This document shows, piece after piece, positions 37,253-48,410 of a DNA stretch of 64,000 bases; the stretch's first letter is position 1; every line of letters starts with the position of its first letter. The translations under genes and the position numbers were made by a program. The notes beneath the pieces were generated by a model. That model saw nothing but the letters and a program-made list of their open reading frames with translations. It was not told the DNA's origin and did no database searches. Source of the DNA: Rhynochetos jubatus (taxonomy: Eukaryota; Chordata; Aves; Eurypygiformes; Rhynochetidae); NCBI GenBank assembly GCA_027574665.1, contig CM050648.1, positions 64,497,363 through 64,561,362 of the forward strand, given 5' to 3'.

Positions 37253-38504
37253 CTGGGTGTATTAAAGAGACCACAGGCAAAATATTAATTACTTAAGTTT
37301 TAAACCATACCAGATTTATCCATCACTCTTGCACTAGGAAAGCAAGGGAAATAGAAGCAATTACAGGAAAACTGAATTGCTCTACGTTCTTCTTAGAACA
37401 TTTATGCTTCAAGGTGATTTGACATTTTTGGGTTAGACTTTAGGAACTCAATGCGGGAGCTTGGCTTTGTACTGCCGCTCCAAACAAGAAACGATTCAAT
37501 TATGCATCAGCCCACCCCTTCCCCAAAACTAAACCCTCTCAGATCCTGAACTCCCTTCAGCACAGGTTTTAAATAGAAAGGATAAGTAGGGTAAAGCTGG
37601 TTGTGGGAGCTACTTTATTTTCCATATTTTCCACCAGATGATTCCTCTGACCTGGCCGGGCTCTCAGGTCCCTGGCTGTGTTTTCTCCTGCTGGGAGATG
37701 CCAGTCTCCCTGTGCTCTGTGGATGATTAGGAGTGGGAGACGGAGACAATTCTGCATTGCAGAGCTCTCCTCTGTAACTGTGGGTCCATCCCCTACTGTG
37801 CCAAGATTTGGTGAATGCAACAGACTGTTTTAATATAAGGGTTTGAGTTTTATCTTAGGTTTTATTTTAAATAAGAGGGCCTAGTTTCATTGAAATGTGG
37901 TTGTGTGAAAGCATTATAAGGCTGTTCATCTTGTGCAAAAGCGTATAGTATATAATCTTGTTAAGCCTTTTTGCAAACTTGGGGGCAAGCTTATTGCTAT
38001 TACTGTACTGCACAATGTTTCCATAATGCTTGGAATATGTTCATCTTCTTTCAGCTTTGTCTTAGTGGTCTGAAATCTGGATGTTATAAACAAAATTGGA
38101 AATTTGAACTTAATTTCTTTGTTGTTTTTGAATATGCCAGAGAATTTACCCCAGAAACTTGACTTCTGCAGCAGAGCAAGTGGTGTAACATTTTTGAAAG
38201 TGGAGAGTTTTGCTTGTCACAAACATGAAAGCACCTTTCGGTGGGTATGTTGGAGAATAACTGATACGAAAATTAGGAATATATGAAAACACAAAAATCA
38301 CTTTGAAAAACTTGGCAACTCTAAGTCACACGAAAAGTAGTTTTTCAGTTTTAATAGCACAATGGTAACATTTCACTGGAGGTTTGTATTCTTCCCAGAA
38401 TTTGTGTGATGCATACTGATATTCCCTGTAGCTGTCCATCACTTAGAAAGTAGCTGTTTTCCATTATTTAATACAGACGTTTTACAAATACTTCTGTATT
38501 TCAG

Positions 38505-38615
38505 TTTCTCCTCAAGAGAAACACCCAGCTCTTGCAGAGCTACGAGAGCTCAGCCGTGGGCGACTACAGCCCACGCCGTCTTTTTAAGGTGACGTGCAAA
38601 GGGGACTTCATCTGA
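38505..38615 (+). CDS. Candidate terminal coding exon, unknown protein
   Basis: A 3' splice site (TACTTCTGTATTTCAG) ends at 38504. It is followed in phase 0 by 36 open codons and a TGA at 38613-38615. The peptide starts FLLKRNTQLLQSYESSAVG and continues DYSPRRLFKVTCKGDFI. Codons from 38505 to 38588 use G or C at most third positions (CTC CTC AAG, AAC ACC CAG CTC, CAG AGC TAC GAG AGC, GCC GTG GGC GAC TAC AGC), yet the flanking kilobase is AT-rich. That local contrast is the strongest coding signature in the window. AAG|GTGACG at 38588/38589 is a possible but weak internal donor. The family is not recognised. Confidence 0.3.
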   Translation, partial: FLLKRNTQLLQSYESSAVGDYSPRRLFKVTCKGDFI

Positions 38616-40249
38616 CATGACCTAAGCCTGGTTCTTTCTCATCTTTTGAAATATAAGTCACATGCTTTTATCTGGAATTCTCAAACCTGATGCTCAGGGT
38701 AGTGACCACTCCATGCTTTTAAGGCATTTCTTTAGCCCTGGTATCCTCCGCTCTGCAAAGGCATTATCTGTTGTTCCTTTTCATCACTTTCCCTTTGCTT
38801 TCCAGATTAGTTTTCCAACATGTTACTCTTTACTCAGATCGAAAGGATTAACACAGCTAAAGAGCTTAAGTAAAGCAGTCATTATATTTGGCACAGGTTC
38901 ACTAGTGCCTGTGCTGTGGACACTTGTAACCACTCTCTTTAAATGACCAGCTTTGGACCAGCTCATCTTTTTTTTTTTTCCAGCTGGAAGCTAAATCCTT
39001 ACCTATTTGGAAGAAAAGTTAGGGTTGAACCTCTCTTTAAAAAATCACTACAAGTGGGATTTATCTTGACTAATTTTGTGCATCTAGAAGTTTTGGACTA
39101 GCTTAAGCCCGTACTGTTCTCAGGGAGGACAGGGTCAGAAGTGAGGATTGTCAGCGAGGTAGTTCAGCAGGAGGCAGTGATACAATAAGACAACATGTCT
39201 AGATTGCTCGATTCCCTTTGCTTTCAGAGGAGGAGCTGAGGGTGTTATGCTCAGCCTCGGAGGCCATGCTGCACCCTGTGCTTGGGAGACGATGCTGTGG
39301 GGCAGTTGTCTTCACCCTCACGTAGCGCGAGGCTCACGCGCCTCCTCAAAGTACGGTCGAAGTCGGGATTCTAAGTCAGGTTGGCCCTAGGACCACTAGG
39401 GGATTTAATTCCTTTGGATTTTATGTAAGCAGTTATCAAAGCAATTTACCATAAGGCATTAGGTAATGTAACCTGCTCTGAAGGCTTGTGGGTTTTCCAA
39501 ACGTTCAGCAGAACGGTGAAGTTGTTACTGTACGAAACTATTTTCAATGCCAAAAAAAAAAGGGAGACCTTTGGCAGTTGGGCAGAGTTATTTCCTTACT
39601 CTGCCCCAAGTGTCTGGTAAGTATTGTTGTATGCCCAGACGAAACTACTCGAAAGTCCCATGCATCACGTGCTGGGAGAATTTTAGTGGCTCAACACCTT
39701 CCTTTCATTCAGCAGTTGTCTCCTAAGGTCAAGGACCTTTGACAAGGCTTCGCAGGACGTCTGTAAGCTGTAAGAGTGAGGACAGCAGTGCCACCCCAAC
39801 AAGGGCTATTGCATCAGCACAGTACTTTTCAGCTGATGCTGAGCGCAAGACCACTATAGCTCTCTGTGAGAGCTATATCAGATTTGCTGATAATTCAGCT
39901 GAGAATCACATAAGTTTCATTGTATCCCAAAGGACGAAGTGAAGGAGGGTTTATATGATAAGCCTGTAGTTATAAAGCAGAGTATAGCCCTCCAAAGGAA
40001 GGGGGAAATGTCAACAAACAAAATAATTATTGCTCCCGGTTTAAGTTACAGAAGTTTCTTAGGAATTCTTAATATTGGCACCTGTGAATTATTGCATGTT
40101 ATACAAACGTATCTACTACATTTTCATCGCCAACTGCCCTGCCAGGGGTCTGCTGCAGCCTCACCATTAAGCTGTCAGGTTCCCTGGTTGTAATGAATAA
40201 TGACAAAGCAGTTCCGGCTTCTCTGAAATGCACCGAAAATTGAATGGAT

Positions 40250-40268
40250 GGGGGGTGGGGGGGTGGGG
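40250..40268 (+). repeat. G-run tract, possible G-quadruplex
   Basis: G6-T-G7-T-G4 with single-T spacers. The long runs can supply four G3 blocks. It lies in unique DNA between AT-rich flanks, with no nearby promoter evidence. Confidence 0.6.
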
Positions 40269-42774
40269 TGATATTAAGAAGAGCAAAACAAACCATGCAA
40301 ATGTTCTTGAAGGTTTTTTTTTTTTCAAAGACTTATTGATGTGAAATTCTCAGTATTTTAATTGGTACTCAAAACATTCCTAGAAACCCATTATGATTTT
40401 CCAGTCACTGAAGGATGGAAGTCTAAGCATCGCAGGGGTATGGCACTAACAAAGGCTCGGTGGGGAGAGGTTTTGCACAGCAATGGGTGCACATTAGTCA
40501 TACTTGCATATTATTCTTTCCACACGTCAAAGGTCTGAGAAGACAAAGAGCTGTGCCTTGGATGGGTTTGAAATCCATCAGTCTCCATCAGTCCTGAATG
40601 GACCCCTCCGAGTGGAAATGCTTTTTGCCCACGCAAGTACCACAGCGCTGCACGGGGAGTCATGCCTCTGGGTACGTTACAGTATGTTTTCCAAAGAACG
40701 TTTCCCTGAGGTAAGAGGCAAAATATAGCTCTTGTATCCAGTACTGCATAAAGTCTTCTCCTCTGTAGGAAAGCAATTTCCTCTTCCCTTCCCAAAACAA
40801 AAACACTATTTAAAACTACGTTATTACCAAGAATGAGTAGGACAAACAGCTTATTGCCTTTTAAAGGTAGTTTAAAACCAGGATCATCTATGAGCTTATA
40901 GAAGATTATTTCCGTTTACGAATATGAACAATATTTCTGTACTGCTTTCCCAAACACCAGTGACCTGTGTGATTTTTTTTGTCCCTATGAAACAATTACA
41001 TGTACCATGAAATAAGGTAAGTTTTGATATTTTGTGAGGCAATGCACTTTATGTACAAATTGTGCTTTTGTCATTTTTCTTTTCCAGATAACAATTTTAC
41101 TCCTGCTTTATTGCTTTTCTCTGATTTTTAGTGGCAATTAATTATTTATTTTCCCACACACACACTTGGAAACAAATCGAAATACACAGCAGACACTTTC
41201 CTGTCTAAATTGTACAGCCAGTTAAACCACGACAAAATAATACAGGGTTGTTCACAACATTACTCTGGTAGGCCTTGCTGGGGAGGAGAAAAAGCACCCA
41301 GTGATGAACAGTTAATGAGATTACCGAAGCTCACCATCAATTCCTTGTCCTAAAGGTTGTGAAAGCTACATTAGCACCAGGAGAATATAGCTTTATTGGC
41401 CCACCCTTGCTGAGCAAATGCTAGGGCCAGACCCCTGATATCTGGCAATGTCCCAGGATGGGTTTGTGGTGCTGGTGCGTGGTGATGCCAAGGGCTGCAC
41501 CCAGATCTGGAGCTGGACCCAGAACCAGGCCCAACACGATGCCATGGGTGACAGGTGCTGGTGGGACAAGTGTGTGGATGGGCACCCCGTGTCTTGCCTT
41601 GCAGCCCCAGCTGGGACTATGGCTGTAAACGAGTTGCTTAATGTTTCTGTTGCAGCTTCCCCACCTCTTCCCTTTCACCAAACGCTAACAGAGATACATG
41701 AAGTGGTACAGACGAGTCCAACCCAGTTGAACAGCTGCAGACACCTCCCAGGAGCGGGGCCCTTGCAATCTCTGAGCACCAGGCTGGCAAGGCAAGTCAG
41801 AAAAAGCCATTCAAAACTCTACTCAGCCACACAGCCACTGGAATTTCCTAATTTGCCATCCTGTATCAGAGACATACAATCCATTTTCTCTGTGTGAAGT
41901 CTTACCTCTTTTGTGCAAGCCCCATCTGTTAAATTTCAGGAGGACCCAAAGAAACCTCCTCCACACAGATCCCCAGGGCTTTGACATGTGTTGGTGACCA
42001 GAAGACAAGTACATTTTGGGGACTAGTAGCAATCAACTGCTTTTCAGACTCTTCCCAATGCAGTTTTAAGACTTGTCCCATGCAGTCATTGCTGGCATGA
42101 TTCAAACGCCACTTCCAACCCTGGTGTGAGTGGGACCTGCTGTCCTAAGGAAACATTGTACATGTAATGATACTCTGATCAGTCTTTCCATTAGTATTTT
42201 TGAATCCACTGGCACCTTCAATCAAACGTAGCAGCCAGGCAGCAGTCTTGGAGACCCCAAGTTTCTACAAGGTTCATGAACAAGGTTCATATATGTCTGG
42301 ACCAAAGGAAATGAAAAAAAAAGCAGGTAAACCCATATGAGACCCTGGAGAGGTCAGGGAGAGGGAGATGCTGTGGGTGCCCTGCTCCAGGAAAGCTTCA
42401 CAATGGTTTTCATCTGTGTGGACACAGGAGCATCCAGCAAGAAAGCAGATTTCATTAGTTTCAGTATCAGTCTTTTTTTCTCTTTAATTCTAAACTGCAC
42501 ATTTCTAAACAGAAGGGTAGCACATCTCCTGTCATAGGACCAGCGTGACTGCAGGGCCTCAGCAGAAGGCAGCTGAGGGTGGACAAGCTGAGCCTGGATA
42601 CAAGGAACTTTCAAGGAGCAGACCCTCACGACTGGCCTCAGTGCCGGCCACGCCAGGTCAGAGAAAGCCATCCAGTGCATGTTAAGCGATCTAATTAAAG
42701 ATGCCAGAAGTTATTTCTAGTAACAAAGCCAACAAACACTCTTCTAACTGATTAGGATTTTTCAGAGTCATTAT

Positions 42775-42857
42775 AAAAAAAAAAAAAAACAACACCAAAA
42801 CCCGAAACCAAACCAACCAAACAAACCAAACCCAAAACCCCCCCAAACCAACAAACC
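42775..42857. repeat. 83-base A/C-only low-complexity tract
   Basis: It begins with fifteen A, followed by AACC/CAAA-type units and a CCCCCCC run. It contains no T and only one G (42804). No element body adjoins it. It could be an expanded CAAA/CCAA simple repeat. Confidence 0.85.
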
Positions 42858-44564
42858 TTTATCCCTCTTTTTGTTAAGTGCTGCAATATTTTTCTAAGCC
42901 AGAGGCAAGATAAAAAGGGCTGGGAGAGATGTGCAAAGATAGCACCATTGTCAACCAAAGAAACCTCCTTCAATTATTCAGAGTATCTGTCAGTTCTCAA
43001 ATTTCCCACTCTTACAGCTTGAGCTAAGTGCTGCTGCATGCATTTGGCAGCAGTTCTTATTAACTCAGAGGACAGCCCGTTTAAACAACATATGTATTCA
43101 TAGGATAATTAATGTCTAAATTGAATGTTGTGGTAAGAAGTTTCCATATACATTCCCAAACTGTCTGCCAAATGCGTATTTCTAAAAAGCAGGGAGCTTC
43201 AAATGGAAAAAGGTAAATGTAAACCTAAGTAGACATGAAACAGAACTGCTTTTTTCCTACCTCATTAACAACTAGAAAATTGAACATAAGGCTGTGTCAC
43301 ACCAAAATACAAAGCTGCAATCATCAAAAACCAGTGAGCAACTGATTACAGTCAACCAACAACTAGGAAAATCAGACTTCCTGCCATCTACCAGTAATAT
43401 TTTGAATCTGAAAGGCAAACTGTAGTTGAATTCCTGACAAAGCAATATTTAAGAAGGCAAATGGGAGAGCTGGGTGTCTTTGCTGCAACACTATGTGTTA
43501 GAAAATTTCAAACAGGCCTTGATATCTCCATGGATAAACTAGCACAGTGAAATGATGTGAGTTCTGGGCAGAGGTGTGGACAGAGAGCATGCTTATTTTA
43601 TCATATTTACCCTTTTGCAGTGTAGTCTGAATGGCATTCTCATTCCAAGACCCCTTTTACAATTTATCACCCCTTAGATAGAGGAAAGGCTTGCCAGGCA
43701 ACCCAGCTCATCCTCCTGAGCCACCATGTTCCATCTCCTTAGGAGTGATTGGACGCTACAGTTGCCTGAACCAAAGAAATCCCTTCTGCTTCTCTGGTTT
43801 GTCACAGATGCGTTACCCTTGATGAGTCTCTGCAGAACCACTGGCAGCATTTCTCCCCAGGGTGCCAGCTGAAAGGGAGCCTGAATAAATCAGCTAGAAG
43901 TGGCTGGATCTCCGTACAGCAGCACCCGCTGCAGTATATAAAGTCTGTCATGGAAGGCAAGCAAACTACCTCCAGTAAAAACACGGTGAAATGGTGAATA
44001 ACGTACCCCAGCAACATGCAGCAAGGCTGTATATACATTAGCTCAGTGATGTGCACAGCTCCTACCAGCCGGAGAAGCGGGAAGGCTCAGGATATTGTCT
44101 CCACTGTGACATTTCACAAGCCACTGATCTGGTTACGTTCCTTTCAATCAAACTTTTTTGATTCACGCAGCTGATCAAAACAAGAGGGGTAGCTATTATT
44201 CCGCTTTTTTTTTTCATATTCCCTTTCCAACACACAAACCATCCCCTCTTAAAACTCTCGCAGAAATGTGAAAATGTGCCCAGCCCTGTTAGCAAGGGCC
44301 TCTTCCAGCCAGCCTCTCCCGAAGGTGGTCCACCAGCCACAGGGCTCTGCTCATCAGGGGGTCCCCCATCTTGGGGCTGCAGGGGATGGACAGACAGCCA
44401 TGGCGATGCCCCTGCCCTCCTGCCCTGCCCTCAGCGACCAAGCAAAGAGCCCTGGACCTGGGGACCAGGGTGTCATGGGACCCCATCCACGTGGCAGGAT
44501 GGGTGTGAGCCAGTGAGGGTGAGGGCATGGGAATGGGACAGGAGAAAGGGGCAGGGAGGGAATG

Positions 44565-44830
44565 GACGCGACACTTACTGCAGAATTGCCGCCGCCGTCG
44601 CCTGGCCCCACGTCGCCAGAGCCGCGTCCGCACCCAGTGCAGGCACGGGGCCAGGTCCATGGCTCGAGGGGCTGCCTGTCCCTGGGACCACCCAGGACAC
44701 TCCGCTTCCCGATGGGTAAACTGGTGGCAGCCCCGGGACAAGCCCCAGGCTGCTGAGAGGATGCGGCGGGCGGCTGCCAAGGCCCTGCTGTCCCTCTGTC
44801 GCCATGCCATGTTTTATGCATGAAGGCGAT
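44565..44830. promoter_or_regulatory. Small CpG-dense patch, possible promoter
   Basis: Eleven CpGs fall within 44567-44630 alone (GCCGCCGCCGTCG, CACGTCG, GCCGCGTCCG), with more at GGCGGGCGG near 44766 and GCGGCCG near 44857. The rest of the window is strongly CpG-depleted. In birds such unmethylated patches usually mark promoters or first exons. The minus-strand exon candidate 44579-44660 lies inside. It may be too short to meet a formal island definition. Confidence 0.35.
44579..44660 (-). CDS. Candidate first coding exon in CpG patch, unknown protein
   Basis: On minus, an ATG at 44660 has an ideal context (GCCATGG). It opens 27 codons plus one base before a strong donor CA|GTAAGTG at 44579/44578. 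The peptide is MDLAPCLHWVRTRLW followed by an arginine-rich RRGARRRRRQFC. Of the three frames this one has the most G/C at third positions. The same frame stays open upstream to 44810, so the start could lie further up. The CpG-dense setting fits a 5' exon. It leaves in phase 1, which matches the entry phase of 37091-37252 on the same strand 7.3 kb downstream. Arginine runs are also what GC-rich noise encodes, so the call is weak. Confidence 0.2.
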
Positions 44831-45006
44831 AGCACGTAATTTCATCTCGATCCTCTGCGGCCGTTGTGTATGTGAGACATGGAGGATCCACGGCATCGGT
44901 CTCTGGGGAGAGACAGCTCAGGGGGAGGCAAGGGGTGTGCAGTGCTGCCAAGGTCAGGGAAAGCTCCCATCGGAGGACTGGGACCTTTTTCAACCTCTGC
45001 AATATC

Positions 45007-45027
45007 AACTGATATCAGATATCAGTT
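45007..45027. repeat. Perfect 21-base palindrome with one-base centre
   Basis: AACTGATATC and GATATCAGTT flank a single A, an exact inverted repeat of ten pairs. It can also be seen as two overlapping TGATATCA units. Confidence 0.85.
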
Positions 45028-46459
45028 CATCCGTCTGCAGGTCTACAGGTCTTGCGCTTTGCCTGGATCCCATAGCGGGAAGAGATTCAAGGATATCAGG
45101 ATGCCCTACAGAAACTTGTGTTCACTCTGGTCACAAACCCATGGCCTGTGATTGAGACCCCAACCCCGCAGCTGCACATTGCTGGCAAAATGAGGAAACG
45201 GGGTCGCTGAGAGTGTTTGGGTGCAATAAAGCTTTAACATATCCACGTCAGTACTGCACTGTTAGGGGTGGTCAGTATTTCTAACTTAGGTTCTAATTTC
45301 ACTTTTCATATTACATTAATTGCCAGGGTGCCACTCATACCCTGTCACTGCTGTGCAAGGCACTTGTTCTGTGACTTGACAAAAAGGCCTCTCCACCAAT
45401 GAGTTGCCAATTTAGGCTCCTGATCGCATTCCTATAAGCTTTGCCTCATCAAATACTTTTGTGTTTCTTACCTTAAATGTTCCCTACATCTCAAGAAAGA
45501 AGTTACCCTACACATACCCCTCCTCCCCACCCCAGCACATCCTTTGCCAGATAAGACCAAAGCTAAGAAGAGGGTCTGGAGCTGAGCTGTGTTGCAAATA
45601 TGTGGGCAGTGTCCTCCCTGGCAGGACCCATGAAGCCCTTCCCAGCCGCAGGTCTGGCTGTGAGGCCACTGAAGGTTGGACAGGAGGACTCTGAGCCCTG
45701 CCACATGTGCCCGTGTAACTGGAGAGCGGTGGCTGGCCGTGGTTCAGGTTTCGTTGCCATTGGAATCTCATAGTAGGGTCATCCAAAGGACCATCATCCC
45801 CAATTTTTTTGGTCTGATGTAACCAGGTAAATCTTGCGCTCTGAATGTAATGATAGATAAACCCCAGCAGATGCATTTGAGCTTCATTTTAAAATTCATT
45901 GGATTCATTCCGGGCTGGACTAAAAGTAGTATTTTGAATCCCTATTGGGAATATTAAAAACTTGGTGATATTTGCCCCTAAAGTTTCTTTTAAAGCCCAT
46001 GCCTAGCTCACCCACACTGGGAATCCACACAGGATTCAGTATGTTAACCCCAAGAAGTCTGGAAATTTAAAAGCAAGCTCACAAATCATTGTCATAGGCA
46101 GATACAAAATTCCACAGACCTCCAATACGTTTTGCCAGGCATCAGTCATGTCAGATTATTCATTTGGAACTGATCAAAAATGAAAGTAATGGGTAGTGTA
46201 GTAAAACATTTCAAGAAAAATGAAGGATTCACTTTGAGCCTTGAGACATTGTGCAATAACTTCATTTTGAGACCAGACAGAGTGAATTAGCCATGTACTG
46301 TGATGGACAACACTGCTGGCACAACAGGGAGTAGCAAACCCAGGTTATTTTCTCCACTGACATGCTTCCAGTGTCTGAATGGGCACCATCACCTATTTCT
46401 GTTTCTATCAAGAAGGACTCATCATATGATGCTTTGGGTGTGCCGAAACCATTGCTGTA

Positions 46460-46505
46460 CCAGACTGGAAGGGACTCCTAGGTCACCACATCCAGTCTCC
46501 AGCTG
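46460..46505 (-). mobile_element. Possible old CR1 scrap
   Basis: CAGACTGGAAGGGACTCCTAGGTCA followed by ATCCAGTCTCC resembles the reverse complement of the last 50 bases of CR1 (TGGAAGGGACCT...GTCATC...TCCAGTCCCCTGC). It is too short and diverged to be certain. Confidence 0.35.
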
Positions 46506-48325
46506 CCTTATGCAATCTCAACATGCTTCCATCCTTTAATAACTAGTATCTCAAAATTAGGTTTCCTGCCCTCTTGCCTATTCTTTCCTTGAGAAGCAAG
46601 GAAGTACTGGTTGAGGGAACTTTAAGTGCTGGAGAGTGCTTTTGGATTAGAACTCAGCACAGCTGTGATCTCAGTGTCACTTGCAGTGACTCTGATGCAC
46701 ATAATTTGCAGCAATAAATGAGAAACAACAGCAGGTATGTGTGGGCTGAAAATAGAAATTTGGTCTGAAATGAGACAGGTATGATGGCTTTGGTGTATGT
46801 TATGCTTAAATAGTGCTTATAATTGTCTTTTTAGAATCATACAAATAAATAAAAATAATGTAAGAGACTAGGTATGTAGTATTCAGTTTTCTTGTTTAAG
46901 GAAAAGACGTTATGATAACAAATATATTTTTTGCTGATGATAGCTTCTTTGCTTCAGTATTTGGTGTTTATCCTCCTCCTTTTTTGTTCTTTTTTAAACA
47001 CAGACACTCCTAAGATTAGAATAAAGTATTTGCAGTTATATTTTTACCTTTGGGTAGGCAGAATTCATAATTTTCACACTGCAATGGTTCCAATTCATTT
47101 TTATTTTTGTCATATCTTATTGGGTGATTTGCATGCAGTCATCTGGCACTGAAGCACAAAGGAGACGTTCAGAAAAGCTTAATTATGCAAGTCATTTTTG
47201 ACAGCACCACCCCTTCAATTTTCCTCCAAAGCACTCTCTGTAAATGAATGGTGACATGTCAGAGTCACAAGGCAGGTCATTCAGTACATGTGTCTTTCTG
47301 CATTTTACTTTAAAATCTCGCAGCAGAGGAAGAGACAAGCAGTTGCACAGTAGAAATAGGAACGGCTGAGCCAGTTCACACCCAGTCGTGTTGTTCCTGT
47401 AACTCCAATCAGCAAGGAAAACCTTGGCAACAGCCAACAAAGGCAGCAGCCTTCAGTCATCACAGAGATCCCGAGGTTAAATATAACTGCTCCATCCGAT
47501 GCTCGCCATTGACGTCCCGGCGCAATGTGGTTTTCTAGCGGCCGCTGCTATTTCTCTGGAAAGACAGAGACCTCCTGCAGGTAGCCATGGCCACAGATTG
47601 GTGCCTGAAGCCCTGACATGGGGCTCTACTAGTATTTTCCCTAACTTGCTGCTGATAAACAAACACAGTTAATGAGGGGTCTGCTGTGGATGATGTTCCC
47701 CCACTTCTCTCAAAGGCTTTGAGATGCTCTGATTGCAATATAAGCAATAATTTTTCAAATGAGCAAACCACAAACCTGCTAAATGTCAGAGCACTGTGCT
47801 TTGGCATGTCAGATGTCTATTTTGATGTACAGTGGAGTTCAATCTTATTTAATGCTTGAAAGCTGTTGATAAGGTATAGAGAAGCTAGGGGATGTCAGGA
47901 GTACACGGTGCACTCAGTGATGGAGTAACTAGTGTTTCAAGGAGAGCTTCCGCTTAAGCCACTCAGTCCGTGTGCTTCGGTGCAATGATTCAGTTAGTTA
48001 AGTCACTGGGTAACAGGGTTTAAAAAATAGGAAAAACCCCAAAGTCGGCGTTGATGGCTCAGGATACAGCCCGGTCGCTCAGCTCCCACACTGCAGCGCA
48101 GTCCTGTGCTGCTCTTGTGCCACCTACTGACCAGTTCCTCCTAACTTTTAATTCATCTTTTCCCTAAACGGAACATCCAGTTTATTTTTAAGCGCAAATA
48201 TTTGATGTTGGATTTTGCCCAAGCGATTAACAGCTAGTGAATACAGTCAGCCTTCATGCCTTGACAATAAGCTCTAATTTAGAGCTGAACCACCCTATCC
48301 TGCACTAGTTGGCTCGGTAACAGAA
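46506..48325. other. Unique non-coding DNA
   Basis: Mostly AT-rich, without recognised repeats. The minus-strand frames at 47477-47807 overlap each other and have no domain. 47.8-48.3 kb looks like ordinary unique spacer. Confidence 0.55.
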
Positions 48326-48410
48326 GGATGGGATGGGATGGGATGGGATGGGATGGGATGGGATGGGATGGGATGGGATGGGATGGGATGGGATGGGATG
48401 GGATGGGATG
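48326..48410. repeat. (GGATG)17 pentanucleotide microsatellite
   Basis: Seventeen perfect, uninterrupted GGATG units (85 bases) in head-to-tail order, bounded by CAGAA and TTCTG. The lack of any interruption suggests recent slippage and likely length variation between individuals. Confidence 0.97.

Larger units (their letters stand above)
34309..42774. other. Unique DNA with two exon candidates
   Basis: No mobile element is recognised over 8.4 kb. 34.3-35.3 kb and 37.8-38.5 kb are AT-rich. Exon candidates at 37091-37252 (minus) and 38505-38615 (plus) are listed separately. A plus-strand ATG frame at 41448-41897 (149 codons) is discussed under findings. 40.8-41.3 kb is AT-rich and repeat-free, and could be conserved non-coding DNA. 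Confidence 0.45.
42858..46459. other. Unique DNA around a CpG-dense patch
   Basis: 42.9-44.1 kb is AT-rich and without repeats. 44.27-45.15 kb is GC-rich, with long overlapping frames on both strands (up to 180 codons), as expected when stop codons are scarce. An AATAAA sits at 45225 on plus, but no transcript is shown to end there. 45.2-46.4 kb holds nothing recognised. Confidence 0.45.

Noticed and set aside
39488-40193. Three consecutive plus-strand frames overlapping by four bases, like a bacterial operon
   Set aside because: Two of the three begin at TTG or GTG rather than ATG, there are no ribosome binding sites, and the setting is a bird genome with CR1 and LTR elements. The tiling is coincidence.
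41221-41236. GTTAAACCACGACA, identical to the end of the LTR at 34308
   Set aside because: No other LTR block lies on either side, so this is a short chance match rather than a third LTR.
44276-44896. Several overlapping frames of 147-180 codons on both strands
   Set aside because: They arise because stop codons are rare in GC-rich DNA. Only the short frame with an ideal start context and donor was kept as a weak candidate.
45225-45230. AATAAA as a polyadenylation signal for a plus-strand gene ending at 45155
   Set aside because: AATAAA is common by chance, and the upstream frame has no recognisable content.
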